Origin: an uncultured Lachnospiraceae bacterium
Lineage (GTDB): Bacteria; Bacillota; Clostridia; Lachnospirales; Lachnospiraceae
Direction: 5' to 3'
Assembly (NCBI GenBank): GCA_910578605.1
Contig: CAJTQG010000003.1
Location: 5,536-69,535 of the forward strand
Length of the DNA stretch: 64,000 nucleotides
Below the pieces are notes generated by a model. The model saw only the letters and a list, made by a program, of their open reading frames with translations, was not told the origin of the DNA and did no database searches. The first letter of the stretch is position 1. Each line of letters starts with the position of its first letter. This document shows positions 46,914-56,596 of the stretch, piece after piece. A program made the position numbers and the translations under genes.

Positions 46914-47564
46914 ATGGCAGATTCCATTCAAGTTATATATAAAGGCGGTTCAGGAGAAATTACAGAAAAAAAGTCTCGTTTTATTGCTACTGTAAAGCCG
47001 GTACAAACAGAAGATGAGGCATTAAAGTTTATTGAGGAGATGAAGAAAAAATATTGGGATGCCAGGCACAATTGCAGTGCATTTGTGATTGGAGAAGGAA
47101 ATGAGCTTCAAAGATGTAGTGATGACGGGGAGCCGGCTAAAACGGCAGGACGTCCTATGCTGGATGTATTGTTATCGGAAGGAATTCATAATGCCGTTGT
47201 AGTGGTGACGCGTTATTTTGGAGGAACCCTGCTTGGCACAGGTGGTCTTGTAAGAGCTTATCAGGCAGCAGTTCAGGAAGGATTAGCCCATTGTGTAGTC
47301 GTTGAAAAACACAAAGGCATATATATGGATATAAAAGCAGATTATACGGATTTAGGGAAGCTTCAATATATTCAAAATGAGATGGAACTTCCGCAGGAAA
47401 ATATTATCTATGAGGAGAAGGTATTGCTCCGCCTTATCGTTCCTCACCAGCTCCTTGACTTGTTTGAAAAAAAAGTGGTGGAGGCAACATCAAACCGTGC
47501 GGTAATCCAAAAAGGCAACGAAGTTTCTTTTGGGATATACGAGAAACAAATTATAATGCTGTAA
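46914..47564 (+). CDS. yigZ: YigZ/IMPACT family protein
   Basis: A 216-residue member of the IMPACT (UPF0029) family. The N-terminal domain carries the family signature across KKSRFIATVKPV, DARHNCSAFVIG, CSDDGEPAKTAGRPML and VVVTRYFGGTLLGTGGLVRAY, and the C-terminal DUF1949-type domain ends VSFGIYEKQIIML. Bacterial members have been linked to translation or proteolysis regulation, but the molecular function is not settled. ATG 46914 follows GTGAGGTTGAAGAT; the longer frame starts 11 codons earlier without a site. Monocistronic by appearance. Confidence 0.93.
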   Translation: MADSIQVIYKGGSGEITEKKSRFIATVKPVQTEDEALKFIEEMKKKYWDARHNCSAFVIGEGNELQRCSDDGEPAKTAGRPMLDVLLSEGIHNAVVVVTRYFGGTLLGTGGLVRAYQAAVQEGLAHCVVVEKHKGIYMDIKADYTDLGKLQYIQNEMELPQENIIYEEKVLLRLIVPHQLLDLFEKKVVEATSNRAVIQKGNEVSFGIYEKQIIML

Positions 47565-47671
47565 GGTTACATTGGCAAATCGATTAAAGCCCCACATTGT
47601 CCCATTGGAATATTTACAAAATTCTTTGTTCTTGCCGTTGAAAATAAATAGTAAAAATGGAGGAAAGTTTT

Positions 47672-49090
47672 ATGTACAGAGCAGATTCAAGAAAAGCAGA
47701 AGAATTTATCAGCCATGAAGAGATATGTGCTACATTAGACTATGTGAAGGAGCATAAGTCAGATGTGGCAGAATGTAAAAAGATATTAGAAAAAGCAGGA
47801 AATAATAAGGGGTTATCTCATAGAGAAGCTGCTCTGCTTCTCGCCTGTGAGGATGCAGATATTTTAGAGGGAATATACCAGTTGGCAAAAAAAATTAAAC
47901 AAGAGTTCTATGGAAATCGTATTGTAATGTTTGCACCATTATATTTATCCAATTATTGTATAAATAGTTGCGAGTATTGTCCATATCATATAAAAAATAA
48001 GCACATTCGCCGCAAAAAATTAAGTCAGGAGGAAATACAGCAGGAAGTGATGGCACTGCAGGATATGGGACATAAACGTCTTGCGTTGGAGACGGGGGAG
48101 GATCCTGTAAACAATCCCCTGGAATATGTGTTGGAAAGTATAAAAACAATCTATAATATACACCATAAAAATGGTGATATCCGCAGGGTAAATGTAAATA
48201 TTGCGGCAACTACAGTAGAAAATTACCGCAAATTAAAGGAAGCGGGTATTGGAACTTATATCTTATTTCAGGAAACCTATCATAAGGAAAGTTATGAGAG
48301 GCTTCATCCGGCAGGTCCAAAGCATGATTATAATTATCACACAGAAGCTATGGACAGAGCGATGGATGGCGGAATAGACGATGTTGGACTTGGAGTTTTA
48401 TTTGGATTGGAAACCTACATGTATGAGTTTGTGGGCTTGCTGATGCATGCGGAGCACCTTGAGGCAGTACATGGTGTGGGGCCGCATACTATTAGTGTTC
48501 CCAGGGTGCGCCATGGGGATGATATTGATGCGGACAGCTTTCAGAATGGTATCAGTGACGAGATATTTGCTAAAATTGTAGCTTGTATCCGCATTAGTGT
48601 TCCATATACCGGTTTGATTATCTCAACAAGGGAATCAAAGGAGACTAGAGAGAAGGTATTAGAGCTTGGCGTATCCCAAATCAGCGGTGGTTCTAGAACC
48701 AGTGTTGGCGGTTACGCAGAGGAGGAGGCAGAGGAAGATAACTCTGCACAGTTTGATGTAAGTGATAACCGCACTTTAGATGAGGTTGTTGGATGGCTGA
48801 TGCAGACAGGACATATTCCCAGCTTTTGTACAGCATGTTATCGAGAGGGAAGAACCGGCGACCGTTTTATGAGTTTGTGCAAGAGCGGACAGATTCAAAA
48901 TTGCTGCCATCCCAATGCTCTTTTGACGTTACAGGAATATTTGGAGGATTATGCGTCCCCAAATACAAAAGAGCTAGGAGAAAAAATGATACAAAAGGAA
49001 TTGAACAATATTCCAAATGAGAAGGTGAGGAGAAAGGTGGAAGAATACTTAAAAGAAATAAAGGATGGAAAAAGAGATTTTTGGTTTTAA
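47672..49090 (+). CDS. hydG: [FeFe] hydrogenase H-cluster maturase HydG
   Basis: A 472-residue radical SAM tyrosine lyase that cleaves tyrosine to supply CO and CN ligands for the H-cluster of [FeFe] hydrogenase. The radical SAM motif is in LSNYCINSCEYCPY (CxxxCxxC), followed by LETGEDP and the C-terminal auxiliary cluster site CX2CX22C starting at FCTACYREGRTGDRFM, which separates HydG from ThiH. ATG 47672 follows GGAGGAAAGTTTT; that site lies inside the open frame beginning 47657. HydE, HydF and the hydrogenase are not in the window, so the maturation genes are scattered. Confidence 0.95.
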   Translation: MYRADSRKAEEFISHEEICATLDYVKEHKSDVAECKKILEKAGNNKGLSHREAALLLACEDADILEGIYQLAKKIKQEFYGNRIVMFAPLYLSNYCINSCEYCPYHIKNKHIRRKKLSQEEIQQEVMALQDMGHKRLALETGEDPVNNPLEYVLESIKTIYNIHHKNGDIRRVNVNIAATTVENYRKLKEAGIGTYILFQETYHKESYERLHPAGPKHDYNYHTEAMDRAMDGGIDDVGLGVLFGLETYMYEFVGLLMHAEHLEAVHGVGPHTISVPRVRHGDDIDADSFQNGISDEIFAKIVACIRISVPYTGLIISTRESKETREKVLELGVSQISGGSRTSVGGYAEEEAEEDNSAQFDVSDNRTLDEVVGWLMQTGHIPSFCTACYREGRTGDRFMSLCKSGQIQNCCHPNALLTLQEYLEDYASPNTKELGEKMIQKELNNIPNEKVRRKVEEYLKEIKDGKRDFWF

Positions 49091-49161
49091 CATTTGTAGG
49101 AGAGTATATGATTTCTACTTTTTGAACTTTTTATGGCAATATAATAACTTTTTTTTATGTG

Positions 49162-49190
49162 TTGACAAATAAATAGAAAGGTGTTATCTT
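49162..49190 (+). promoter_or_regulatory. Heat-shock operon promoter
   Basis: The consensus -35 box TTGACA (49162-49167), a 17-bp spacer and the -10 box TATCTT (49185-49190) lie just upstream of the CIRCE operator. Confidence 0.85.
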
Positions 49191-49205
49191 AAGTCATGGA
49201 AACAA

Positions 49206-49232
49206 TTAGCACTCTATCAAGATGAGTGCTAA
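49206..49232 (+). promoter_or_regulatory. CIRCE operator (HrcA binding site)
   Basis: TTAGCACTC (49206-49214), nine bases, GAGTGCTAA (49224-49232): a perfect match to the CIRCE consensus. It lies a few bases after the predicted transcription start, so HrcA would repress hrcA-grpE-dnaK-dnaJ and release it on heat shock. Confidence 0.98.
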
Positions 49233-49343
49233 CAAAGAAAATATTCTGCAGCAAACCATAGGTATTCATTTTAATGTTATACCTACCCAGCTAGTTAAAT
49301 TATACAGTACATGAGCTGCCAAAGTAAGCGAAAGAGGGATGCT

Positions 49344-50396
49344 ATGGATTTGGATGAGAGAAAAATGAAAATTCTACAGGCAATCATCAGTACGTATTTA
49401 GAGACAGGTGAGCCAGTGGGGTCAAGAACAATTTCAAAGTATGCCGACTTAAATGTAAGTTCTGCTACTATCAGAAATGAAATGTCTGATTTGGAGGAGA
49501 TGGGATATATTCTTCAGCCCCACACTTCCGCAGGACGGATTCCTTCCGACAAAGGTTATCGCCTTTATGTGGACAATATGATGCAGGAAAAGAGGAAGGA
49601 GTTAGAGAAGCAGGAAAAAGAAATTACAGATATGAAAGAATTTCTTGTGGAGAAAGTGGAAAAGGTGGAGGAACTTCTGCAGAATACAGCCAGGCTTTTG
49701 GCTAACAATACAAATTATACAACAATGATAAGTACTCCAAGGAGAAGTCAGAATCGCTTAAAGTTTATCCAGCTTTCTCTGTTAGAAAAAACAAAGCTTT
49801 TATGTGTAGTAGTGTTGGAAGGCAATGTAATTAAAAACAAGATTATTTCCTTAGGTCAAGAGATTGACAACGAGATGCTCCTCAAGCTGAATATTTTGTT
49901 TAACTCCAGCTTAAATGGTCTGATAATAGAAGAAATCAATTTATCCATTATTTCTAAAATGGCAGCCCAGGCAGGTGAGTACAGCAGTTTAGTGAGAGAC
50001 ATATTGGATGCCATTGCCCAAGTGCTTCATTCGCAGGAGGATTTAAAGATATATACCAGTGGTGCAACTAATATTTTTAAATATCCGGAATTAAGTGACA
50101 GTACAAGAGCCAGTGAGCTTATTTGTACATTGGAGGAAAAGCAATTACTTACAACCTTTATTCAGGATGAAGGCAGTGAGGACGGAAAAATGGGCATTCA
50201 AGTATATATTGGAGATGAGACACCGGTTCAGTCCATGAAGGACTGCAGTGTAGTGACGGCCACCTATGAATTAGAGGACGGCATGCGTGGGACAATAGGA
50301 ATTATTGGTCCAAAGAGGATGGATTATGAAAAAGTAGTGGAGACACTTAAAAATGTAAAAGACCAGTTGGACAGTGCCTTTAAAAAAAGCGATTAG
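49344..50396 (+). CDS. hrcA: Heat-inducible transcription repressor HrcA
   Basis: A 350-residue repressor of class I heat-shock genes. The winged-helix N-terminus includes ILQAIISTYLETGEPVGSRT, LNVSSATIRNEMSDLEEMGY and LQPHTSAGRIPSDKGYRLYVD, all hallmark HrcA sequences, followed by the GAF-like and dimerisation domains. ATG 49344 follows AGAGGGATGCT; the open frame starts 11 codons earlier at 49311. HrcA folding depends on the GroE system, giving feedback control. First gene of the operon, 112 nt downstream of CIRCE. Confidence 0.97.
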   Translation: MDLDERKMKILQAIISTYLETGEPVGSRTISKYADLNVSSATIRNEMSDLEEMGYILQPHTSAGRIPSDKGYRLYVDNMMQEKRKELEKQEKEITDMKEFLVEKVEKVEELLQNTARLLANNTNYTTMISTPRRSQNRLKFIQLSLLEKTKLLCVVVLEGNVIKNKIISLGQEIDNEMLLKLNILFNSSLNGLIIEEINLSIISKMAAQAGEYSSLVRDILDAIAQVLHSQEDLKIYTSGATNIFKYPELSDSTRASELICTLEEKQLLTTFIQDEGSEDGKMGIQVYIGDETPVQSMKDCSVVTATYELEDGMRGTIGIIGPKRMDYEKVVETLKNVKDQLDSAFKKSD

Positions 50397-50427
50397 TCCA
50401 GTGATAATATAGAAAGGTGGTATTTTA

Positions 50428-51120
50428 GTGTCAGAAGAAAAGAAAGAGAAAGACTATAAGGAGGATTTGCAGGAAGAGATGGCAGAGGATATAACACAGG
50501 AAAATAAAGATATCCATAGGGAGGAGGAGCTTGCACAGGGACAGTCAGAGACAGAAGAGTTTGTCCATGAGGATTCCTTGGATGCTTGTGACAATGAAAA
50601 TATAGAAAATGAAGAAGCAGACGCACCTGAGTCATCTGAGAAATCAGAAAAAAAAGGGTTCTTTAAAAAAGACAAAAAGCCAGATAAAAAAGATGTTCTC
50701 ATAGAAGAGCTGACAGACAAATATAAAAGAACGTTGGCAGAATTTGAAAATTTTCGAAAGAGAAGTGAAAAAGAAAAGTCCGCAATGTTTGAAGTGGGCG
50801 CAAAGGATATGATAGAGAAGATTCTGCCAGTAGTAGATAATTTTGAAAGAGGAATGGCAACAGTTCCACCGGAAGAAAAGGAAAGCCCTTTTGTGGACGG
50901 AATGGATAAAATATACAAGCAGCTTATGAAGGCATTAGAGGATGCGGGAGTTACACCGATAGAGGCCGTTGGTCAGGAGTTTGACCCTAATCTTCATAAT
51001 GCGGTAATGCACATAGAAGATGAGTCCCTTGGAGATAATGTAGTGGCAGAGGAGCTGCAGAAAGGTTATATGTACCATGACAGTGTAGTGCGCCACAGTA
51101 TGGTCAAGGTAGCCAATTAG
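50428..51120 (+). CDS. grpE: Nucleotide exchange factor GrpE
   Basis: A 230-residue cochaperone that releases ADP from DnaK. It has an unusually long, acidic, low-complexity N-terminal segment (about 70 residues rich in Glu/Asp) with a Lys-rich patch (KKGFFKKDKKPDKKD), then the coiled-coil helix (LTDKYKRTLAEFENFRKRSE) and the C-terminal beta domain with NLHNAVMHIEDESLGDNVV. The start is GTG at 50428 with AGAAAGGTGG 8 nt upstream. Second gene of the CIRCE operon. Confidence 0.96.
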   Translation: MSEEKKEKDYKEDLQEEMAEDITQENKDIHREEELAQGQSETEEFVHEDSLDACDNENIENEEADAPESSEKSEKKGFFKKDKKPDKKDVLIEELTDKYKRTLAEFENFRKRSEKEKSAMFEVGAKDMIEKILPVVDNFERGMATVPPEEKESPFVDGMDKIYKQLMKALEDAGVTPIEAVGQEFDPNLHNAVMHIEDESLGDNVVAEELQKGYMYHDSVVRHSMVKVAN

Positions 51121-51243
51121 CATAATCATTGAAAATAAAAACAAAATAAAGCTAACATTCATATATTTATTAACAAGGAAGCTTGCTAATATTTGTAGGA
51201 TTTAAGAATATTATGATCAATTTAGAATTAGGAGGAATAAAAA

Positions 51244-53124
51244 ATGAGTAAAATTATTGGTATTGATTTAGGAACAACAAATTCATGTGTAGCAGTGATG
51301 GAAGGCGGAAAGCCAACAGTTATTGCAAATACAGAGGGAATCCGCACCACACCATCCGTTGTGGCATTTACAAAGACAGGAGAGAGATTGGTAGGTGATC
51401 CTGCAAAGCGTCAGGCGGTTACTAACGCAGATAAAACCATTTCTTCTATTAAGAGACAGATGGGAACCGATTACCGTGTAGCAATCGATGATAAGAAATA
51501 TTCTCCTCAGGAGATTTCCGCTATGATTTTGCAGAAATTAAAAGGAGATGCCGAGAGTTATTTAGGAGAAAACGTAACAGAGGCAGTCATTACTGTTCCT
51601 GCTTATTTTAATGATGCACAGAGACAGGCAACAAAGGATGCAGGTAAGATTGCAGGCTTAGATGTTAAGCGTATTATCAACGAGCCTACAGCAGCAGCTT
51701 TGGCTTATGGTCTTGACAATGAGAATGAACAGAAAATCATGGTATACGATTTAGGCGGCGGAACCTTTGATGTTTCCATTATTGAAATCGGCGATGGCGT
51801 TATCGAAGTTTTGGCTACTTCCGGTGACAACAGATTAGGTGGAGATGATTTTGACCAGAAGATTGCAGATTACATGATTGCAGAGTTTAAGAAACAGGAG
51901 GGGGTTGACCTTTCCGCTGACAAGATGGCATTGCAGAGAATTAAAGAGGCGGCAGAGAAGGCGAAGAAGGAATTATCTTCCTCCACAACAACAAATATTA
52001 ACCTGCCATTTATCACCGCAACTCCTGAGGGACCAAAGCATTTTGATATGAATCTGTCCAGAGCTAAATTTGATGAGCTGACACATGACTTAGTGGAGAG
52101 AACAGCAACTCCTGTAAGCAATGCATTAAAGGATGCTGGATTGACAGCAGGCGAATTGAGCAAAGTATTGCTGGTAGGTGGTTCTACACGTATTCCAGCA
52201 GTACAGGATAAAGTAAAACAGCTGACAGGACATGAACCAAGCAAATCTTTAAATCCAGATGAATGTGTTGCATTGGGCGCTTCCATTCAAGGTGGTAAAT
52301 TAGCAGGTGATGCAGGCGCCGGAGAAATTCTTCTGTTGGATGTAACACCATTGTCCTTAAGCATTGAGACACAGGGTGGTATTGCAACGAAGCTGATTGA
52401 GAGAAATACAACCATTCCAGTAAAGAAGAGCCAGATATTCTCCACAGCGGCAGATAATCAAAGTGCAGTGGATATCAATGTAGTACAGGGTGAGAGACAA
52501 TTTGCAAGAGATAATAAATCTTTAGGACAGTTCCGCTTAGATGGAATTGCACCAGCTCCAAGAGGTATTCCTCAGATTGAGGTAACATTTGATATTGATG
52601 CAAACGGTATTGTAAATGTATCTGCAAAGGATTTAGGAACAGGAAAAGAACAGCATATTACCATTACAGCCGGTTCTAATATGTCAGATGATGAGATTGA
52701 TAAGGCAGTGAAGGAAGCAGCAGAATTTGAAGCCCAGGATAAGAAACGCAAGGAAGCCATTGACGCTAAAAATGATGCAGAAAGCTTTATTTTCCAGACA
52801 GAGAAGGCATTGAATGAAACAAAGGATAAATTAGATGCCAATGATGTAACTGAGGTGGAGGCTGATTTAAATGCATTAAAGGCATTGGTAGAAAACGCAA
52901 ATACAGATGAATTATCAGAAAGCCAGGTGGCAGACATGAAGGCGGCACAGGAAAAATTAATGCAGAGTGCACAGAAAGTGTTTGCAAAAATGTATGAGCA
53001 GGCTGGCGCAGCAGCAGGCGCTGGTGCAGGAGATGATATGGGAAGTGCAGGGGGCGCTGATATGGGAGGTACTGACAGCTATAATACAGATGATGTAGTG
53101 GATGGCGATTATAAAGAGGTATAA
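51244..53124 (+). CDS. dnaK: Chaperone protein DnaK (Hsp70)
   Basis: A 626-residue Hsp70. The ATPase domain shows IGIDLGTTNSCVAVMEGG, IINEPTAAALAYGLD and VYDLGGGTFDVSIIEIGDG. The linker is LLLDVTPLSLSIETQGG. The substrate-binding domain and helical lid follow, ending in a Gly/Ala/Asp-rich tail with the Hsp70 C-terminal DDVVDGDYKEV. It lacks the extra ATPase-domain loop of Gram-negative DnaK (MAVMEGG onward is short), as usual in Firmicutes. TTAGGAGGAATAAAA is a strong ribosome binding site. Third gene of the operon. Confidence 0.99.
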   Translation: MSKIIGIDLGTTNSCVAVMEGGKPTVIANTEGIRTTPSVVAFTKTGERLVGDPAKRQAVTNADKTISSIKRQMGTDYRVAIDDKKYSPQEISAMILQKLKGDAESYLGENVTEAVITVPAYFNDAQRQATKDAGKIAGLDVKRIINEPTAAALAYGLDNENEQKIMVYDLGGGTFDVSIIEIGDGVIEVLATSGDNRLGGDDFDQKIADYMIAEFKKQEGVDLSADKMALQRIKEAAEKAKKELSSSTTTNINLPFITATPEGPKHFDMNLSRAKFDELTHDLVERTATPVSNALKDAGLTAGELSKVLLVGGSTRIPAVQDKVKQLTGHEPSKSLNPDECVALGASIQGGKLAGDAGAGEILLLDVTPLSLSIETQGGIATKLIERNTTIPVKKSQIFSTAADNQSAVDINVVQGERQFARDNKSLGQFRLDGIAPAPRGIPQIEVTFDIDANGIVNVSAKDLGTGKEQHITITAGSNMSDDEIDKAVKEAAEFEAQDKKRKEAIDAKNDAESFIFQTEKALNETKDKLDANDVTEVEADLNALKALVENANTDELSESQVADMKAAQEKLMQSAQKVFAKMYEQAGAAAGAGAGDDMGSAGGADMGGTDSYNTDDVVDGDYKEV

Positions 53125-53157
53125 TGTACACTGCAGTTCTCTAGATGGAGGAAAAAG

Positions 53158-54330
53158 ATGGCAGATAAAAGAGATTATTATGAGATATTAGGAGTGGATA
53201 AAACTGCGGATGAGGCTACAATAAAAAAAGCCTACCGTAAGCTTGCTAAAAAATATCATCCTGACATCAATCCCGGAGATAAAGAAGCAGAAGCTAAGTT
53301 CAAAGAGGCATCCGAGGCTTATGCCGTATTAAGTGATGCGGACAAGAGAAGACAGTATGACCAGTTTGGTCATGCTGCCTTTGAAGGTGGAGCTGGCGGC
53401 GGAGGCTTTGATTTTAACTTTGGAGATATGGGCGATATTTTCGGTGATATTTTCGGCGATATATTTGGCGGAGGGCGTACTAGAAGACCTAGCAACGGAC
53501 CGCAAAAGGGTGCTAATATAAGAGCATCTGTGCGCATTACGTTTGAGGAGGCCGTTTTTGGCTGTGAGAAGGAAATAGAGCTTACTTTAAAGGATGAGTG
53601 CAGCACTTGCCACGGAAGCGGAGCAAAGCCGGGGACAACGCCGATCACCTGTCCAAAGTGTGGAGGCAAAGGGCAGGAAGTATTTGTGCAGCAATCCCTG
53701 TTTGGGGTAGTGCGCAATGTGCAGACTTGTTCGGAATGTAGAGGAACAGGTAAGATAGTAAAAGAAAAATGTACTAACTGTGGAGGTACTGGTTACAAGG
53801 CAAGCCGCAAGAAAATTCAAGTGACTGTGCCCCCTGGAATCGACAACGGACAGAGCATCCGCATTCGAGATAAGGGTGAACCAGGTATAAACGGTGGACC
53901 AAGAGGTGATTTGTTGGTAGAAGTTATGGTAGCACGTCATCCTATTTTTGGACGCCAGGATTACAATATTTTCTCAACCTCACCTATTACCTTTGCCCAG
54001 GCAGCCTTGGGCGGTGATATAAAGATTAAGACGGTGGACGGAGATGTATTATTCAACATTAAACCAGGTACACAAACCGATACGAAAGTCCGCCTGAAGG
54101 GCAAGGGAGTTCCCACTCTGCGCAATAAGGATATCCGCGGCGACCACTATGTTACATTGGTTGTTCAGGTGCCTGAGAAATTGACAAATGAGCAGAAGGA
54201 AGCTCTGCGTGCTTTTGACGATGCTTGCGGAGGAAGTCTGAATGTAGGAGACGCTCCGGAAGAGAAGAGCAAGAAAAAGAAAGGCTTTATGGACAAAATT
54301 AAGGATGTCTTTGAAGATGATAAAGAGTAA
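53158..54330 (+). CDS. dnaJ: Chaperone protein DnaJ (Hsp40, type I)
   Basis: A 390-residue type I Hsp40. The J domain has the HPD motif in KKYHPDINPG (about residues 33-42), followed by a Gly/Phe-rich linker (AGGGGFDFNFGDMGDIFGDI), four CxxCxGxG-type zinc motifs (CSTCHGSG, CPKCGGKG, CSECRGTG, CTNCGGTG) and the C-terminal substrate-binding domain. A lysine-rich tail follows. AGATGGAGGAAAAAG precedes the ATG. Last gene of the CIRCE operon, followed by a terminator. Confidence 0.98.
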   Translation: MADKRDYYEILGVDKTADEATIKKAYRKLAKKYHPDINPGDKEAEAKFKEASEAYAVLSDADKRRQYDQFGHAAFEGGAGGGGFDFNFGDMGDIFGDIFGDIFGGGRTRRPSNGPQKGANIRASVRITFEEAVFGCEKEIELTLKDECSTCHGSGAKPGTTPITCPKCGGKGQEVFVQQSLFGVVRNVQTCSECRGTGKIVKEKCTNCGGTGYKASRKKIQVTVPPGIDNGQSIRIRDKGEPGINGGPRGDLLVEVMVARHPIFGRQDYNIFSTSPITFAQAALGGDIKIKTVDGDVLFNIKPGTQTDTKVRLKGKGVPTLRNKDIRGDHYVTLVVQVPEKLTNEQKEALRAFDDACGGSLNVGDAPEEKSKKKKGFMDKIKDVFEDDKE

Positions 54331-54426
54331 TCAATAAAAGAAATAAGAAAATGAGCAATAAAGAAAAAACAGAAATGAAGTAAACAGCGTTAACAGTAAA
54401 GAATCCAATAGTTGAGAAAAGTGAAG

Positions 54427-54463
54427 CAGGGATATTGTAAAGCGAAGGCTTACAATGTCCCTG
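54427..54463 (+). terminator. Terminator after dnaJ
   Basis: CAGGGATATTGTAA (54427-54440) pairs with TTACAATGTCCCTG (54450-54463) over 14 positions with one G-U. A weak T run (TTACTGTTTT) follows. The 359-base dnaJ-prmA spacer holds this and the promoter below, and no other gene. Confidence 0.75.
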
Positions 54464-54507
54464 TTACTGTTTTGGAGTGTAAGAAAAAGAATAGGATAAA
54501 AATTTTC

Positions 54508-54536
54508 TTGTCATTGAGGCAAATTCATACTATAAT
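54508..54536 (+). promoter_or_regulatory. Sigma-A promoter of prmA-rsmE
   Basis: The -35 box TTGTCA (54508-54513), a 17-bp spacer and the consensus -10 box TATAAT (54531-54536) give a leader of about 145 nt before prmA. Confidence 0.75.
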
Positions 54537-54689
54537 AAAAACTCAAGTTATTTTCGTAAGCAACGAGTAAACAAAATATAAGGATTTAGAGCCATATTGG
54601 CAAAATCTTTGTAAAGCAGCTTACCTTTTGTCTTACATGGTTTTGAATAGTTACATTAAAATAGTATTTAGCATGAAATGGAGAATATC

Positions 54690-55643
54690 ATGGAGTGGAA
54701 CAAATATCGCTTAGAAACAAAGGTGCAGGCAATGGAGCTTGTAACGGCTTGTCTGATGGAAAATGGAATTAATTCCTTTGAAGTGGAAGATAACATTCCT
54801 CTCACCCAGGAGGAAAAAGAAAAAATGTTTATTGATATTCTTCCGGAATTGCCTGAAGATGAAAGGGCATATTTTACTTTTTATTTGGAGAAAGAACAGG
54901 ATTGTCACAGTATTATAAAAGAGCTGTTATCTGATTTAGAAAATATAAGAAAAATGATGGATGTAGGAACTTTGACTTTGGAGCAAGAGGTTACAAGGGA
55001 TACAGACTGGGTAAACAATTGGAAAAAATATTTTAAACCATTTGAGATAGATGATATTGTGATAAAGCCAACTTGGGAGCCGATTACACAGGCAATGAAA
55101 GGAAAAATGATTGTGGAGATGGACCCGGGCACTGCCTTTGGCACAGGAATGCATGAGACTACCCAGTTAGTAATTCGTCAGATAAAAAAATATAAGAAAG
55201 ACAATATTTGTCTGTTAGACGTGGGCTGCGGCAGCGGTATTTTATCCATTATTGGCGTACTGCTTGGGATTGAAAAAGCAGTTGGAACGGATATTGACGA
55301 AAATGCAGTGATAGCTGCCATAGAAAACGTAAAGGTAAATCATATTGAGCAAGAAAAAATACAATATTTCACTGGTAATATATTAACGGATAAGAATACA
55401 AAAGACCAAGTTGGATACCAGTGCTATGATATGGTGGTGGCAAATATTTTAGCAGATGTCATTGTACCCTTAGCGGGGGTGATTACTCCTCATATGAAAA
55501 AAGGGGGGATATTTATTTCCTCAGGAATTATTGATACAAAGGAGCAGGAAGTGCTTGCAGCCATCCAGGCCAATCATGAACTGGAAGTATTGGAGGTAAC
55601 CTATCAAAATGATTGGGTAAGTATCACTGCAAGAAAAAAATAA
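54690..55643 (+). CDS. prmA: Ribosomal protein L11 methyltransferase
   Basis: A 317-residue SAM-dependent methyltransferase that trimethylates ribosomal protein L11. The N-terminal L11-recognition domain is followed by DPGTAFGTGMHETTQLVI, the SAM loop LLDVGCGSGILSIIGVLLG and the NPPY-like catalytic segment MVVANILADVIVPLAG. ATG 54690 follows ATGGAGAATATC; the longer frame begins at 54678 within the site. Its place after dnaJ and before rsmE is the conserved Firmicutes order. Confidence 0.96.
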   Translation: MEWNKYRLETKVQAMELVTACLMENGINSFEVEDNIPLTQEEKEKMFIDILPELPEDERAYFTFYLEKEQDCHSIIKELLSDLENIRKMMDVGTLTLEQEVTRDTDWVNNWKKYFKPFEIDDIVIKPTWEPITQAMKGKMIVEMDPGTAFGTGMHETTQLVIRQIKKYKKDNICLLDVGCGSGILSIIGVLLGIEKAVGTDIDENAVIAAIENVKVNHIEQEKIQYFTGNILTDKNTKDQVGYQCYDMVVANILADVIVPLAGVITPHMKKGGIFISSGIIDTKEQEVLAAIQANHELEVLEVTYQNDWVSITARKK

Positions 55644-55658
55644 TAGAAAGGGCAAGTT

Positions 55659-56411
55659 ATGCATCATTTTTTTGTAGCGCCTTCCCAGGTGGAGGAGGAA
55701 GAGAATCGAATTATAATTGAAGGTATGGATGTGAATCATATTAAAAATGTGCTTCGCATGAATGTTGGTGAAGAGCTGCTGATTAGTGATGGCAGCGGCA
55801 ATGATTATATTTGCCAAGTTTCCCATATGGGGCAAGATATAATAGAGGCAGAAATTATTCAGAAGGAGCATGAGGGAACGGAATTACCAATACAAATTTA
55901 TTTGTTTCAGGGCTTGCCGAAGGGTGATAAAATGGAGTGGATTATCCAAAAGGCGGTAGAGCTTGGCGTTTATCAAATTGTACCTATGGCAACGAAAAGA
56001 TGCATTGTCAAATTAGATGAGAAGAAAGGGGCGGCAAAGAGAAAGAGATGGCAGAGCATTGCAGAAAGTGCGGCAAAGCAATCTAGAAGAGGAGTAATAC
56101 CTCAGGTGCAACCTGTTGCAGATTTCAAACAGGCAGTGGAAATGTCAAAGGATTTTTCTTGTAAATGGATTCCCTATGAGAATTTTAAAAATATGGAGAG
56201 TGCAAAGGAAATGCTGGGGCAAATACAACAGGGAGATAAAATTGCCGTGTATATTGGGCCTGAGGGCGGCTTTGAGGCATCGGAGGTAGATTATGCAATA
56301 GAACACTGTATTATTCCTGTCTCATTGGGAAGAAGAATTTTGCGGACGGAAACGGCAGGGTTAATGTTGTTATCTGTATTAATGTTTCAAAGTGAAATCA
56401 ATGCCAAATAA
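55659..56411 (+). CDS. rsmE: 16S rRNA (uracil1498-N3)-methyltransferase RsmE
   Basis: A 250-residue SPOUT-class methyltransferase. The start HHFFVAPSQVEEEENRIIIE and HIKNVLRMNVGEEL form the PUA-like domain. The SPOUT knot is visible in QGLPKGDKMEWIIQKAVELG, SAAKQSRRGVIPQV, YIGPEGGFEASEVDYA and the C-terminal VSLGRRILRTETAGLMLLSV. AGAAAGGGCAAGTT precedes the ATG, 15 nt after prmA, so the two are co-transcribed. Confidence 0.97.
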   Translation: MHHFFVAPSQVEEEENRIIIEGMDVNHIKNVLRMNVGEELLISDGSGNDYICQVSHMGQDIIEAEIIQKEHEGTELPIQIYLFQGLPKGDKMEWIIQKAVELGVYQIVPMATKRCIVKLDEKKGAAKRKRWQSIAESAAKQSRRGVIPQVQPVADFKQAVEMSKDFSCKWIPYENFKNMESAKEMLGQIQQGDKIAVYIGPEGGFEASEVDYAIEHCIIPVSLGRRILRTETAGLMLLSVLMFQSEINAK

Positions 56412-56596
56412 ACAAAGCAGCTGGCATGTTTGCAGGACTCAAGGTAATAGGTAATATTTTGCAGTCAAGCAGGAAGAAGTGAAATGTAGGTTGAAGGAAA
56501 TATATGATAAAGAAAGGATATTATGCGTACTGCTCTTTCTTTCAATCTATTTATTTAAGAAAATAGAAAGTTCATATAGTGTGCTTTTTATTGGAC

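Noticed and set aside
51160..51200. Possible second CIRCE element before dnaK
   Set aside because: ACAAGGAAGCTTGCT is only loosely palindromic and does not match the CIRCE half-sites; the operon already has a perfect copy before hrcA.
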